Position numbers and translations under genes: made by a program
Notes under the pieces: model-generated
The model's database searches: none
Seen by the model: the letters and a program-made list of their open reading frames with translations, nothing else
What the model was told of the DNA's origin: nothing
From: Acinetobacter tjernbergiae DSM 14971 = CIP 107465
GTDB lineage: Bacteria > Pseudomonadota > Gammaproteobacteria > Pseudomonadales > Moraxellaceae
Assembly (NCBI RefSeq): GCF_000374425.1
Contig: NZ_KB894356.1
Coordinates: 1-64,000, forward strand
DNA: 64,000 bases
Direction of reading: 5' to 3'
In this document: in pieces, positions 18,404 to 28,560 of the stretch
How positions within the stretch are numbered: position 1 is the stretch's first letter
How the letters are laid out: each line of letters starts with the position of its first letter

Positions 18404-19924
18404 TTAATCAACAAATTTGTCTGACTGGATATGTAATCCAATGTCCCAATGCTTAAACTGAACTTGTTCATCATGCAGATCAGCAACCAATAGAGGCCAT
18501 TGTTTAGCATCGCCAGAAACGCTGAGTTGCCATTGTTGATCATTTACAACACTTAGTTCAATGGCAGGAAGCATCTGATCACTACGACTATGATTCAGCA
18601 AAATGGCTAAACGGAGTAACAAACAAAGGTAGACTAAATGACTACCACCCACCTTTAAAACGTCATTTTTTGCATCTGCACGTAACTTACGGCGATGATG
18701 TGAAACAAGATGTGAAAGGTGATTTTGATCAATTTGTGAGAAACCAGGAATATCGGAATGTTGCAGTAAATATGCGCCATGGCGATGATAACCACCATGA
18801 CTAATCGCTAAGCCAATTTCATGTAAATAGGCTGCACGACGTAATAAGTCACTGTCTTCTGTGGTTAAATGTAACGACTGAGCAACCCCATCAAACAACT
18901 GTTGTGCGGTATTGACCACTCGTTCGGCTTGCTTTGGATCTGCGTTATAACGCCCCATCAAAGCTTGTACACTGCGATCTCGAATATCCTCATGCTTGAA
19001 ACGACCAAGCAAGTCATACATCACACCTTCACGCAAGGCACCATCAGAATATGCCAATTTATCAATATCCAGCACTTCAAAAATTGCATATAAAATCGCA
19101 AGACCTGCTGGCAAAACTGCTCGGCGATCTTCACGCAGACCTTCAAAATCAATCTCTGAGGTATGTTTAAATTTGAGTAACCGATCTTTTAACTTATATA
19201 ATCCATCACGTGTTAAGTTTTCTTGTTCATCACTTAAGCCAAGATTCACTGCAATTTGGCGGCAAGCTTTAATGGTTCCACTTGACCCAACGACAGTATC
19301 CCAACCTTCAGCTTTATAAGTATTCGCAATCGCAGAAAGCTCTTTACGTGCAGCAACCACGGCTTTATCAAAAGCCTTACTTGAAATCTCACCATCAACA
19401 AAATAAGCTTTACTATAAGCGACACAGCCCATTTGTAATGATTCGGTATGAAGTGGCTCAAACTCCTCACCGATGATAAATTCGGTTGATCCCCCACCAA
19501 TATCAATGACTAGACGTCGTCCACCATTCGCCATGGTATGCGACACACCTAAATAAATTAGGCGTGCTTCTTCACGACCAGCAATAATTTCAATCGGTTT
19601 GGGTAAAATTTCAGCGGCTTTCTGAATAAATTCATGACCATTTTTTGCTTGTCTTAAAGCATTGGTCGCCACGATTCGCAAACGATTTGCCTGTACTGAA
19701 CTTAAACGCCCAACAAACCGTGCTAAACACGCTAGTCCACGTTGTTGCGCAGCTTCAGTTAAATTCTTATTTTCATCTAGCCCAGCGGCTAACTGTACTT
19801 TTTCTGACATTGAAGCAACTTTTTTCACTTCACCGTGATCAACACGAGCAATCGCAAGATGGAAACTATTTGATCCCATATCAATTGCAGCAAGTAATTC
19901 TTCATCAATCAGAAAATCAGACAT
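18404..19924 (-). CDS. ppx: Exopolyphosphatase Ppx (Ppx/GppA family)
   Basis: The 506-residue protein has the ASKHA-type ATPase fold at the N-terminus (AAIDMGSNSFHLAIA, then VIDIGGGSTEFIIG near 145) and a C-terminal HD-like helical domain (YLHEIGLAISHGGYHRHGAYLL). Family members remove terminal phosphate from polyphosphate or from pppGpp; the length of about 500 fits Ppx or GppA and the two are hard to separate by eye. relA is also in the window but not linked. It is divergent from trxA. Confidence 0.9.
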   Translation of the reverse strand: MSDFLIDEELLAAIDMGSNSFHLAIARVDHGEVKKVASMSEKVQLAAGLDENKNLTEAAQQRGLACLARFVGRLSSVQANRLRIVATNALRQAKNGHEFIQKAAEILPKPIEIIAGREEARLIYLGVSHTMANGGRRLVIDIGGGSTEFIIGEEFEPLHTESLQMGCVAYSKAYFVDGEISSKAFDKAVVAARKELSAIANTYKAEGWDTVVGSSGTIKACRQIAVNLGLSDEQENLTRDGLYKLKDRLLKFKHTSEIDFEGLREDRRAVLPAGLAILYAIFEVLDIDKLAYSDGALREGVMYDLLGRFKHEDIRDRSVQALMGRYNADPKQAERVVNTAQQLFDGVAQSLHLTTEDSDLLRRAAYLHEIGLAISHGGYHRHGAYLLQHSDIPGFSQIDQNHLSHLVSHHRRKLRADAKNDVLKVGGSHLVYLCLLLRLAILLNHSRSDQMLPAIELSVVNDQQWQLSVSGDAKQWPLLVADLHDEQVQFKHWDIGLHIQSDKFVD

Positions 19925-20114
19925 TATTCATATAAACCCATGCTCAATTCACGCATTAGAGTAATTCACATGCTTACAATTTTAAAGTCATTTTAAGCAA
20001 TAAAAGTCGCGTATTTTCGCTTTTATTCTATAAATCATTGTATAAGCCGATGATCAATATCGTGAGCATCCATTAGACTTTTCATTTTCAAACTTGAATA
20101 ATCGCAACAAACCC

Positions 20115-20143
20115 TTACATTGAATAAAGTAGCAATGTAATAT
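20115..20143 (+). promoter_or_regulatory. Candidate trxA promoter overlapped by an inverted repeat
   Basis: TTACAT (20115-20120) and TAATAT (20138-20143) are 17 nt apart, 55 nt before the trxA start. A perfect 8-bp inverted repeat TTACATTG/CAATGTAA (20115-20122 and 20133-20140, 10-nt centre) covers both promoter boxes, so a repressor or an RNA hairpin is possible. Confidence 0.4.
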
Positions 20144-20197
20144 TCATCGTGATGATGAACCAATTCGCACTTTATTTCTCAAATTTGGAGTAACCTC

Positions 20198-20524
20198 ATG
20201 TCTGCGACTATTGTTAATACCACTGATGAAAACTTCCAAGCAGATGTTTTGGATGCTGATACAGCTGTACTTGTTGATTTTTGGGCTGGTTGGTGTGCAC
20301 CGTGTAAAGCAATTGCACCTGTTCTTGAAGACCTGTCAAATGAATATGCAGGCAAAGTAAAAATCGTTAAAGTTGATGTGACGGCGTGTGAAGATACCGC
20401 TGTAAAATATAACATTCGTAATATTCCTGCGTTATTAATGTTTAAAAATGGCGAAGTTGTTGCTCAACAAGTCGGTGCTGCACCTCGCTCTAAACTTGCA
20501 GCATTTATTGATCAACATATCTAA
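20198..20524 (+). CDS. trxA: Thioredoxin 1
   Basis: The 108-residue thioredoxin-fold protein has the active site WCAPC at Cys33 and Cys36 and the cis-Pro segment NIRNIPALLMF. The usual active site is CGPC; here it is CAPC, a minor variant seen in Moraxellaceae-type thioredoxins. It is a cytoplasmic dithiol reductant for ribonucleotide reductase, PAPS reductase and methionine sulfoxide reductases. It sits upstream of rho, as in E. coli and many relatives, but with its own promoter candidate. Confidence 0.97.
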   Translation: MSATIVNTTDENFQADVLDADTAVLVDFWAGWCAPCKAIAPVLEDLSNEYAGKVKIVKVDVTACEDTAVKYNIRNIPALLMFKNGEVVAQQVGAAPRSKLAAFIDQHI

Positions 20525-20545
20525 TTAAATTTTGATTATGTGAAA

Positions 20546-20584
20546 TACTGAAATGCGCTATTAATTGAATGGTGCATTTCAGTA
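20546..20584. other. Hairpin downstream of trxA
   Basis: An 11-bp perfect inverted repeat (TACTGAAATGC, 20546-20556; GCATTTCAGTA, 20574-20584) encloses a 17-nt loop 22 nt after the trxA stop. There is no T run, so it is not a standard intrinsic terminator. It may protect the trxA 3' end. Confidence 0.5.
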
Positions 20585-20588
20585 AAAA

Positions 20589-20617
20589 TTGACAAATTCC
20601 TTAATTTCAACTATATT
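20589..20617 (+). promoter_or_regulatory. Promoter for rho
   Basis: TTGACA (20589-20594) and TATATT (20612-20617) at 17-nt spacing form one of the best sigma-70 matches in the window. Transcription would begin near 20624, giving a leader of about 225 nt before the rho start. Confidence 0.65.
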
Positions 20618-20637
20618 CTTTGATCAAGAAGCTTTGA

Positions 20638-20700
20638 ATGGAATCTACTTCATCGCACTTCTTACAAGATACAAAACATAAGATCGCCGCTCGGCAATAA
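20638..20700 (+). CDS. Possible 20-codon leader peptide of rho (rhoL-like)
   Basis: An ATG at 20638 opens a 20-codon frame ending in TAA at 20700, inside the presumed rho leader. It is preceded by a weak AAGAAG. E. coli has a leader peptide gene, rhoL, in the equivalent place, and rho is autoregulated there by Rho-dependent attenuation. I see no sequence match to rhoL; position is the only support. The 20525-20849 gap otherwise holds the trxA hairpin and the rho promoter. Confidence 0.2.
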   Translation: MESTSSHFLQDTKHKIAARQ

Positions 20701-20849
20701 CAATTGTTTTCACATTTCTCTCTGAAACAATGAACCAGACTACTGAACTGTGATTGTGTAAATACAATTACATCAGCATGTATGTATGCGGTCGATTTTT
20801 TATTCTTTTTCAACACCCCCTCAACTTATTCCATTCTGTCTGACCACTT

Positions 20850-22118
20850 ATGAACTTAACTGAACTCAAGAAAAAACCCATTGGCGAACTCATTAAAATT
20901 GCGGAGTTTATGGGCCTTGAAGGTATGGCACGTAACCGTAAACAAGATATTATTTTTGCCATTTTAAAACGCCACGCTATGAATGGCGAAGAAATTTTTG
21001 GTGATGGTGTTCTCGAAATTCTGTCTGATGGGTTTGGCTTCCTACGATCGGCTGCGGGTTCATATTTAGCAGGACCTGATGACATTTATGTCAGCCCATC
21101 ACAGATCCGTCGGTTTAATTTACGCACAGGTGACACCATTACTGGCACAATTCGTCCACCTAAAGAAGGTGAACGCTATTTTGCTTTATTAAAAGTCAAC
21201 CAGATTAATTACGACACGCCTGAAAACTCACGTAATAAAATTTTATTTGAAAACTTAACACCATTATTTCCAACCGAACAAATGGTAATGGAACTCGGGA
21301 ACGGCACTACAGAAGATTTAACATCGCGTGTTGTTGATCTGGTTGCACCAATTGGTAAAGGTCAACGTTCAATTATTGTTGCGCCGCCTAAAGCCGGTAA
21401 AACAATGTTATTACAAAACATTGCGCAGTCAATTGTCCGTAATAACCCTGAAGTCTTCTTAATCGTACTTTTAATTGACGAACGCCCAGAAGAAGTTACC
21501 GAAATGGAACGCACGGTCCGCGGTGAGGTTGTTGCTTCAACATTTGATGAAGCCCCTGCTCGCCACGTTCAAGTTGCCGAAATGGTCATCGAAAAAGCAA
21601 AACGTTTAGTTGAACATAAAAAAGATGTTGTTATTCTGCTCGACTCAATTACGCGTTTAGCACGTGCTTACAACACCGTGGTTCCATCATCAGGTAAGGT
21701 ACTTACAGGTGGTGTTGATGCCCATGCATTAGAACGCCCAAAACGTTTCTTTGGTGCTGCACGTAACATTGAAGAAGGCGGTTCACTCACGATTATCTCA
21801 ACTGCATTGATTGAAACAGGCAGTAAAATGGATGACGTGATCTACGAAGAATTCAAAGGTACAGGTAACCAAGAGATTACGCTTGATCGTCGTATTGCTG
21901 AGAAACGTGTATTCCCAGCAATGAACATTAAGAAATCTGGTACTCGTCGCGAAGAACGTCTCATGAGTGAAGAAAATTTGCGTAAGGTTTGGATCTTACG
22001 TAAATTATTACATCCTATGGACGAGCTTGCAGCAATGGAATTCCTGTTAGATCGTATGAAAGAAACCAAAACCAACGATGATTTCTTTGATCAAATGAAG
22101 CGTAAAGCCTCAACTTAA
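20850..22118 (+). CDS. rho: Transcription termination factor Rho
   Basis: The 422-residue protein matches standard Rho length. It has an N-terminal helical domain ([19 protein letters not shown]), a cold-shock RNA-binding domain (about 50-120, [17 protein letters not shown]), the Walker [15 protein letters not shown] near 180, Walker [17 protein letters not shown], and R- and Q-loop regions. The hexamer is an RNA helicase that ends transcription at rut sites. The start ATG follows a weak ribosome site. It is monocistronic with its own promoter and terminator. Confidence 0.98.
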   Translation: MNLTELKKKPIGELIKIAEFMGLEGMARNRKQDIIFAILKRHAMNGEEIFGDGVLEILSDGFGFLRSAAGSYLAGPDDIYVSPSQIRRFNLRTGDTITGTIRPPKEGERYFALLKVNQINYDTPENSRNKILFENLTPLFPTEQMVMELGNGTTEDLTSRVVDLVAPIGKGQRSIIVAPPKAGKTMLLQNIAQSIVRNNPEVFLIVLLIDERPEEVTEMERTVRGEVVASTFDEAPARHVQVAEMVIEKAKRLVEHKKDVVILLDSITRLARAYNTVVPSSGKVLTGGVDAHALERPKRFFGAARNIEEGGSLTIISTALIETGSKMDDVIYEEFKGTGNQEITLDRRIAEKRVFPAMNIKKSGTRREERLMSEENLRKVWILRKLLHPMDELAAMEFLLDRMKETKTNDDFFDQMKRKAST

Positions 22119-22130
22119 ATCAAGACTATA

Positions 22131-22160
22131 AAAAAGCTACCTCCAATGGTAGCTTTTTTT
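22131..22160 (+). terminator. Rho-independent terminator after rho
   Basis: GCTACC and GGTAGC pair around a TCCAAT loop, flanked by five As on the left and a run of seven Ts on the right, 12 nt after the rho stop. Confidence 0.88.
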
Positions 22161-22427
22161 ATTTGGTTGACATGCTTACATAATATTTACAGAAAATTTT
22201 AAAATCACAATAATTTCACAAACAATTGTTTTATATAATTATTAGTAATTTCAAGATATCATTTTTAGCCATATACCGATTCAAAACTAATTTTCAATAG
22301 TTTTTTTCTATCAAAAAATAGCCAAATTCTGACCCTTTTTGTCGTTTTGTTGGACAGAACAGTAGTAATTCATGATTTGCTTTGATAGGATAGCGACAGA
22401 CCAGTTAGGCTGCTCCCTGCGTTGTTA

Positions 22428-22442
22428 CCTAAAGCGTTTAGG
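22428..22442 (+). other. Hairpin in the 391-nt region before the alanine-rich lipoprotein
   Basis: CCTAAA and TTTAGG form a perfect 6-bp stem around GCG, about 67 nt before the lipoprotein start. The rest of 22161-22509 is very A/T-rich to about 22330 and then changes to more balanced composition (22330-22500), compatible with a promoter and a structured 5' untranslated region. I could not place a convincing -10/-35 pair. No coding frame is supported here. Confidence 0.35.
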
Positions 22443-22509
22443 AATAATAAAAGCACAAACAGACTAACTCAGGTTTTTTTTAATCTCACAATTTTATGAG
22501 AGTGATGCC

Positions 22510-22755
22510 ATGTTATTCAAAAAATTTGCTGTTGCTGCTGCCGTTGCTACTACTTTAGCTTTCGTTGGCTGTGCTAAAAAAGAAGCTCCTGCTGCTGAAG
22601 GCGCTGCTTCTGAAGCTGTAGCTGCTTCTGAAGCTGTTGTTGCTGCTTCTGAAGCTGTTGTTGCTGCTTCTGAAGTTACTGTTGCTGCTTCTGAAGTTGC
22701 TGCTTCTGAAGCTGCTCCAGCTTCTGCTGCTGCTCCAGCTTCTGCTGCTCAATAA
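22510..22755 (+). CDS. Small alanine-rich repeat lipoprotein
   Basis: The 81-residue protein has a lipoprotein signal ending LAFVGC (Cys21), so the mature form is about 61 residues. After KKEAPAAEG it is built almost only of Ala, Ser, Glu and Val, with VAASEAV repeated at near-heptad spacing (Glu residues 5-7 apart), then a Pro/Ala tail. This suggests an alanine-rich coiled coil or rod anchored in a membrane leaflet, reminiscent of Lpp-type proteins but without visible homology. GAGAG lies upstream of the ATG. At DNA level the repeats are nearly identical. The function is unknown. Confidence 0.8.
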   Translation: MLFKKFAVAAAVATTLAFVGCAKKEAPAAEGAASEAVAASEAVVAASEAVVAASEVTVAASEVAASEAAPASAAAPASAAQ

Positions 22756-22773
22756 TCTAATTCTAGATTATAA

Positions 22774-22801
22774 AAAAGAGAACCTTTGGTTCTCTTTTTT
22801 T
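22774..22801. terminator. Terminator between the repeat lipoprotein and ihfA
   Basis: GAGAACC and GGTTCTC pair around TTT, with A-run and T-run flanks extending the stem. The strong T run on the plus strand ends the lipoprotein transcript. The A run would also give a T run for leftward ihfA transcription. Confidence 0.88.
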
Positions 22802-22857
22802 ATGCCCAAATTTTATTAAAGTTCATAAATATCGAAATAAAATATAAAAAAAGCAGA

Positions 22858-23154
22858 TCAATCGATCTGCTCATTTCCAACACGCTGTCTAAATTTCTGA
22901 CCCGCTCTAAACGTCACCACTCGGCGAGCAGAAATCGGAATTTCTTCGCCTGTTTTTGGATTGCGTCCCGGACGCTCTCGTTTATCTCGTAACTCAAAAT
23001 TACCGAACCCTGAAAGTTTGACTTGTTCACCCGCAATTAATGCTTGGCTAATTTCATCAAAAAATAGCTCGACCATCTGTTTTGCTTCACGGCGATTTAA
23101 GCTAGTAAGCTCACTTAAATGGTCCGCCATCTCTGCTTTTGTTAATGCTGTCAT
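22858..23154 (-). CDS. ihfA: Integration host factor subunit alpha
   Basis: The 98-residue HU/IHF-fold protein has the alpha-type sequence [15 protein letters not shown] and the DNA-bending arm motif [24 protein letters not shown] with the intercalating Pro. With IHF-beta it bends DNA sharply at specific sites. Its start overlaps the pheT stop by 4 nt (ATGA), indicating translational coupling. pheT-ihfA adjacency is conserved in gammaproteobacteria. Confidence 0.97.
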   Translation of the reverse strand: MTALTKAEMADHLSELTSLNRREAKQMVELFFDEISQALIAGEQVKLSGFGNFELRDKRERPGRNPKTGEEIPISARRVVTFRAGQKFRQRVGNEQID

Positions 23155-25532
23155 GAGGCCCTCAATGTCGCTTGGTAAGTGTCTTCCAACACTTGAATAA
23201 TGTTATCCATACCAGATTTAATTTCAGCATCTTCAAGCGTACGAGTTGGGTGTTGCCACAACAATGCAAAAGCTAAAGAGCGTTTACCTTGTTCAACCCC
23301 TTGTCCCGTATACACATCGAACAACCATGTAGAGTCGAGTAATTCTCCACCAGTTTGCTCAATCAATCGCTGAATATCTCTTACCTCAATCTTATCAGAG
23401 ATTAAAAGCGCAATATCACGTCTAACCGATGGAAAACGTGATAATTCTGTAAAATTAGATACATAAGATTGCAAAACCGCCTGTTGATCTAGCTCAGCAA
23501 CCCAAGTTATGCCTAAATCAAGTTCATTTTCCAAAGATGGATGTAAACGACCGAGATAACCAATCGATTGTCCATTGACTAAAATTTCTGCAGATTGACC
23601 TGGATGTAGCCACGCACGTTCAGTACGAACAAATTCAACATTCACACGACCCGCAGCTAAAACCTCCTCAATCTCACCTTTGAAATCAAAGAAATCCATT
23701 GCTTGAGGTTTCACATGCCAAGATTCTGGTGTACGAGAACCAACGGCAATCAGTGCCAAAGTTGGAATTTGCTGAAGATCATGAATACTTTGCGCATTCT
23801 GATAATCAAAACGCAAGCCCAACTCAAAGAAACGTACACGCTGCTGTTGACGATTGAGATTGTACTGCACACAAGGAATCAAACTCGATAACAAGGTACT
23901 ACGCATTGCTGCCAAATCACTTGAAATTGGATTGGCAAGCATTAATGGTTGTACATTTGGATTCAACTGCTTTTCAAGTTTTGCATCAGCAAAGCTAAAG
24001 CTGATTGCTTCTTGATAACCCAATGTCGCAACAGTTTGACGTAATTGTGCAATTTCAAAACGGTCTTGATACTTTTCTAATTGCACATCAATTTTTGGCA
24101 AACTAATTTGAATATTGTCATAGCCGTGAATACGTGCAACTTCTTCGATTAAATCTTGATAGATTGCCATATCATAGCGGTGTGATGGCGGAACGACACT
24201 CCACTCACCTTGCGCTTTGGTTTCAACGTCACAACCCAAACGCATCAAAGCATCAGCAATAAAATCACCAGCCACTTCATAACCCAATAACTGATCAACT
24301 TGCGCTTGTTGCAATGCAATCGCTTCACGCTTCGGCAATAAAGCTTCTTGCTCAGCAACCGTAATTGGACCAAATTCACCACCAGCAAAGGCTTGAATCA
24401 GTTCAGAAGCACGGTGCATCGCAATCATTGGCAATTCAAAATCAACGCCGCGTTCATAACGCTGTGAAGAATCAGTATGTAAACCAAAACGACGCGCACG
24501 ACCCGCAATCGCTAAAGGCGCAAAAAACGCACTTTCAAGGAAAATATCTTGCGTATCATCTGTTACAGATGAGTCTAAGCCACCCATAATCCCTGCAATT
24601 GCCAATGCTTTTTGATCATCAGCAATGACCATCATATCATCTTGCAATTCAACTTCCTGATCATTCAGCAAAGTCAGTTTTTCTTGTGGCTGAGCTTGGC
24701 GAACTTGAATCGAACCTTCGATTTTTGCTAGATCAAAAGCATGCATCGGTTGACCCAACTCAAGCAATACATAGTTGGTAATATCCACCAAAATACTATG
24801 CGTACGAAGACTTGAACGAGCAAGTGCTTGTACCATCCACTCAGGTGTTGCTGCTTTCACATTCACATTTTTGATAATACGACCTAAATAACGTGGCGTA
24901 CCTTCAGTTGTAATGGTGACTGCTTTTTCATCCGTAATCGTTGCCGAAATCGGTTGAATCTTAGGTTCATTTGCTTGTAGCTGATTGATCACTGCAATTT
25001 CACGGGCAATACCACGAATGCTAAAACAGTCACCACGGTTTGGCGTGATGCTAATATCAATCACATTGTCATCAAGTTTTAAATATTCACGAATATTCAT
25101 TCCAACTGGTGCATCAACAGGCAGTTCTAACAACCCATCAATTTTATCTTCTAAATCAATTTCAGAAGCACCACACAGCATCCCCTGTGATTCAACACCG
25201 CGCAGTTTGCCTTTTTTAATTTTAAAATCGCCTGGTAATACCGCACCAATCGTGGCAACAGGTGCTTTCATTCCTACACGAACATTTGGTGCACCACATA
25301 CAATTTGTAATGGCTCACCTGAACCAATATTAATCGTTGTCACACGTAAACGATCTGCATCTGGGTGTTGTTCAACCGTGAGAACCTCACCAACAACCAC
25401 ACCCGTAAACGGTTTTGCTACAGGTGCTAATTCATCAACTTCTAAACCAAGCATGGTCAATTGATTAGAAAGTGTTTCGCTATCAATCGCAGGGTTGACC
25501 CACGTGCGTAACCAATTTTCACTAATTTTCAT
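23151..25532 (-). CDS. pheT: Phenylalanyl-tRNA synthetase beta subunit
   Basis: The 793-residue protein has the N-terminal tRNA-binding OB fold ([22 protein letters not shown], about 45-150), the B3/B4 editing region, the B5 domain, the catalytic-like core and the C-terminal anticodon-binding domain ([17 protein letters not shown]). It forms an alpha2-beta2 enzyme with PheS and edits Tyr-tRNA(Phe). It lies 33 nt after pheS and overlaps ihfA. Confidence 0.98.
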   Translation of the reverse strand: MKISENWLRTWVNPAIDSETLSNQLTMLGLEVDELAPVAKPFTGVVVGEVLTVEQHPDADRLRVTTINIGSGEPLQIVCGAPNVRVGMKAPVATIGAVLPGDFKIKKGKLRGVESQGMLCGASEIDLEDKIDGLLELPVDAPVGMNIREYLKLDDNVIDISITPNRGDCFSIRGIAREIAVINQLQANEPKIQPISATITDEKAVTITTEGTPRYLGRIIKNVNVKAATPEWMVQALARSSLRTHSILVDITNYVLLELGQPMHAFDLAKIEGSIQVRQAQPQEKLTLLNDQEVELQDDMMVIADDQKALAIAGIMGGLDSSVTDDTQDIFLESAFFAPLAIAGRARRFGLHTDSSQRYERGVDFELPMIAMHRASELIQAFAGGEFGPITVAEQEALLPKREAIALQQAQVDQLLGYEVAGDFIADALMRLGCDVETKAQGEWSVVPPSHRYDMAIYQDLIEEVARIHGYDNIQISLPKIDVQLEKYQDRFEIAQLRQTVATLGYQEAISFSFADAKLEKQLNPNVQPLMLANPISSDLAAMRSTLLSSLIPCVQYNLNRQQQRVRFFELGLRFDYQNAQSIHDLQQIPTLALIAVGSRTPESWHVKPQAMDFFDFKGEIEEVLAAGRVNVEFVRTERAWLHPGQSAEILVNGQSIGYLGRLHPSLENELDLGITWVAELDQQAVLQSYVSNFTELSRFPSVRRDIALLISDKIEVRDIQRLIEQTGGELLDSTWLFDVYTGQGVEQGKRSLAFALLWQHPTRTLEDAEIKSGMDNIIQVLEDTYQATLRAS

Positions 25533-25565
25533 TTGTAGAAACCTTCTTTAATCCTGAAAAACTGT

Positions 25566-26588
<1,023 letters not shown>

Positions 26589-26745
26589 CTATAGTTTATC
26601 AGCTTTTTACCTATTTTATGAAGATAAACCACTGTTTAAATAGCGTACTTTTTCAAACTTAGGTTTAACAACAAAATAAAGGAGTTTGCCAACCAATCAG
26701 TTAAATTTTCGTAAAAAATCATCAATAACTGAATAAAATGTATAA

Positions 26746-26757
26746 GATAGCGCTATC
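26746..26757. promoter_or_regulatory. Perfect 12-bp palindrome before the tail-anchored unknown
   Basis: GATAGCGCTATC is fully self-complementary and lies 20 nt before the ATG at 26778, between the divergent pheS and the unknown gene. It could be an operator or a hairpin near the ribosome site. There is no further support. Confidence 0.3.
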
Positions 26758-26777
26758 GTCCATGAGAAATAATAACG

Positions 26778-27776
26778 ATGGCGCTTGATCAAATTTGGAA
26801 ACAACAGCTTACACTTGTCACTTATGGCAATGAGTTTCTTGCAGGAAATCTTAATTTTAGTCGTTGGATTGAACACCCAATTTTCAACCAAAATAGACTG
26901 ATCTTTAGAGATTTACGCTCACAGCATCTCTTGGCTCAACATTTCCAAATTTGGCTTGACGGTTTAAAAAAGCAAGGCGTAAAAAAACTCAGCCTACATT
27001 TATCTAGCATCCTCAATGATGAGCAGAACCCAAATCCTAATGTCGAGCTACTTCCCTTTGCGCATTTTATTGTCAGCCATCAAGCCAATAAGAAAACTGC
27101 TTGGATTTGTGGACTTGAACTTGCAGAGTGGTACAACAGTGATAATGAGTTTGAAGCTCCACTTTCTCAATGCACAACGCTCCGCGAAGAAAGCTTTTGG
27201 CGCTATGAGTTGAATGATAAATTCGCAAAAAAAGTTGATGCAGACTTACAAAAATTAAATTGGAATGAGATTGCCGTTTTCTTAGAACGAGAGTTATTCA
27301 ATCATAAATATACTGAAGACTTTTTAGAACCTGAACAACAAGACTTTCCTTTTTACGGCTACGAGATTAATCCAACAGCTATTTCAAGCAAACAGCTTGC
27401 ACTCATTCCAACCGATTATCCTGCGGACTGTGCGCATCGTTTATTACATCGCACCCAAGCATTAACTGATTATTTAGAAGAAAAAAGACGACACCCTTAT
27501 CATGATTCAGGTGAATTGATTAGCCCAGAAGAACAAATCAATCTACGTAATTTTTCACAAAAAACGGATGATTTATTTGCAAAGCTTATCGTCAAAATAG
27601 CCAACCATTATCAAACAGCTCAGCTCACTGCCGAACCTGAAATCATTGACCGAACCATGGAAACCTCAGAACATTTTAATCAAGTACACCACCATAAAGT
27701 CGGAACAGCAGGTGTTATTAAATTGATTATCCTAACTGTGATCATTTGTATGGTTGCTTATTATTTTGGGCTATAA
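26778..27776 (+). CDS. Unknown protein with a C-terminal membrane anchor
   Basis: I do not recognise this 332-residue protein. The first 300 residues are soluble-looking and mixed in charge, with several Trp/Phe-rich stretches (LNFSRWIEHPIFNQNRL, EESFWRYELNDKF). A single hydrophobic helix near 312-330 (IKLIILTVIICMVAYYF) ends at the C-terminus with no positive tail, a tail-anchored layout with the bulk probably in the cytoplasm. HVHHH-like His clusters precede the helix (NQVHHHKVG). There is no signal peptide. It lies alone between pheS and the NADAR gene. Confidence 0.7.
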   Translation: MALDQIWKQQLTLVTYGNEFLAGNLNFSRWIEHPIFNQNRLIFRDLRSQHLLAQHFQIWLDGLKKQGVKKLSLHLSSILNDEQNPNPNVELLPFAHFIVSHQANKKTAWICGLELAEWYNSDNEFEAPLSQCTTLREESFWRYELNDKFAKKVDADLQKLNWNEIAVFLERELFNHKYTEDFLEPEQQDFPFYGYEINPTAISSKQLALIPTDYPADCAHRLLHRTQALTDYLEEKRRHPYHDSGELISPEEQINLRNFSQKTDDLFAKLIVKIANHYQTAQLTAEPEIIDRTMETSEHFNQVHHHKVGTAGVIKLIILTVIICMVAYYFGL

Positions 27777-27905
27777 CCCTCATTACGCTCCAAGTCATAT
27801 TCATACATGTTGATAAAATCAGATTCAGATGTTGGCTCAAATTGCACTGCTATAACATCATGATGTTTGAACAAACTTATAATCTGAGTATACCCCCTCA
27901 AAGGC

Positions 27906-28472
27906 TCAGTGTGACTGAGCCAGAAATTGAGACCGCACGTGCATGAGTGCAAAACCAAGTAGGTTTAAGCCTTTCCATTGTTTCGGATCTTGAATCTGTT
28001 CATGGTCTTGCGACATACCAATGCCCCAAATTTTATCAACGGGTGATGCCTCAACAAGAATACGATCCTTCGTCGTTATTAAGAAATCACTTAGTTCAGG
28101 ATGCTGTGAAAATTTAGCTAGATTGGCTTCCACCACAATATCAAAGCGTTTTTCTAGCCACACTTGTTCATCGTAGTTCTGCACTTTTCGACCAAGTTGC
28201 TTTGCCTCATTTGGATGTGTGACCTTCAAAATTTGATTAAATATCTCATCATCATGAAAGAGTTTCGCTTTTTGCGCCATCATATAATGTTCAGCCGTGA
28301 GATATTCAATTCCATCCTGTTTAAATGGCGATGGAAACCACTGACTCAAACAACTTTTATCAACAAGATTGGCTTGCTTTGGAGTATGTCCCCAAAAATA
28401 TAAATACTTGAACTGGTGACCTTGTTTAGTTTTTTCAATTAAATCATTTAAAAAAATTTCATCTTGCATCAT
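27906..28472 (-). CDS. NADAR family N-glycosidase (YbiA-like)
   Basis: The 188-residue protein fits the NADAR family: FKYLYFWGHTP at the start, CLSQWFPSPFKQDGIEYLTAEHYMMAQKAKLF, and WGIGM near the end with DPKQWKGLNLLG. Known members hydrolyse N-glycosidic bonds in early riboflavin intermediates (YbiA), or remove ADP-ribose from guanine bases, in some cases alongside toxins. No toxin partner is visible here, so the damage-control role is the simpler reading. The start could be either of two adjacent Met codons. Confidence 0.88.
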   Translation of the reverse strand: MMQDEIFLNDLIEKTKQGHQFKYLYFWGHTPKQANLVDKSCLSQWFPSPFKQDGIEYLTAEHYMMAQKAKLFHDDEIFNQILKVTHPNEAKQLGRKVQNYDEQVWLEKRFDIVVEANLAKFSQHPELSDFLITTKDRILVEASPVDKIWGIGMSQDHEQIQDPKQWKGLNLLGFALMHVRSQFLAQSH

Positions 28473-28514
28473 TTATCTCTGCTTATTATCTATTGTTTAA
28501 AATGAATGTTCTAA

Positions 28515-28545
28515 AAATAAAAAAGACCGCTAAAAAGCGGCCTTC
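28515..28545 (-). terminator. Rho-independent terminator after rplT
   Basis: On the minus strand GGCCGCT and AGCGGTC (one G-T pair) enclose a T-rich loop and are followed by a T run, 16-20 nt after the rplT stop. Confidence 0.8.
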
Positions 28546-28560
28546 TTTGAATCTCTAAGC

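Noticed and set aside
22555-22752. Minus-strand Ser/Arg-rich frame over the same gene
   Set aside because: Antisense reading of the same repeats, with no ribosome site or composition like a real protein.
22637-22819. Plus-strand frame of nearly pure leucine over the repeat lipoprotein
   Set aside because: It is the out-of-frame reading of the GCT-rich repeats; the lipoprotein frame has a lipobox, a ribosome site and a terminator.
27906-28472. NADAR gene as part of a toxin-antitoxin or defence island
   Set aside because: The neighbours are housekeeping genes; no toxin-like ADP-ribosyltransferase or mobile signature is visible.
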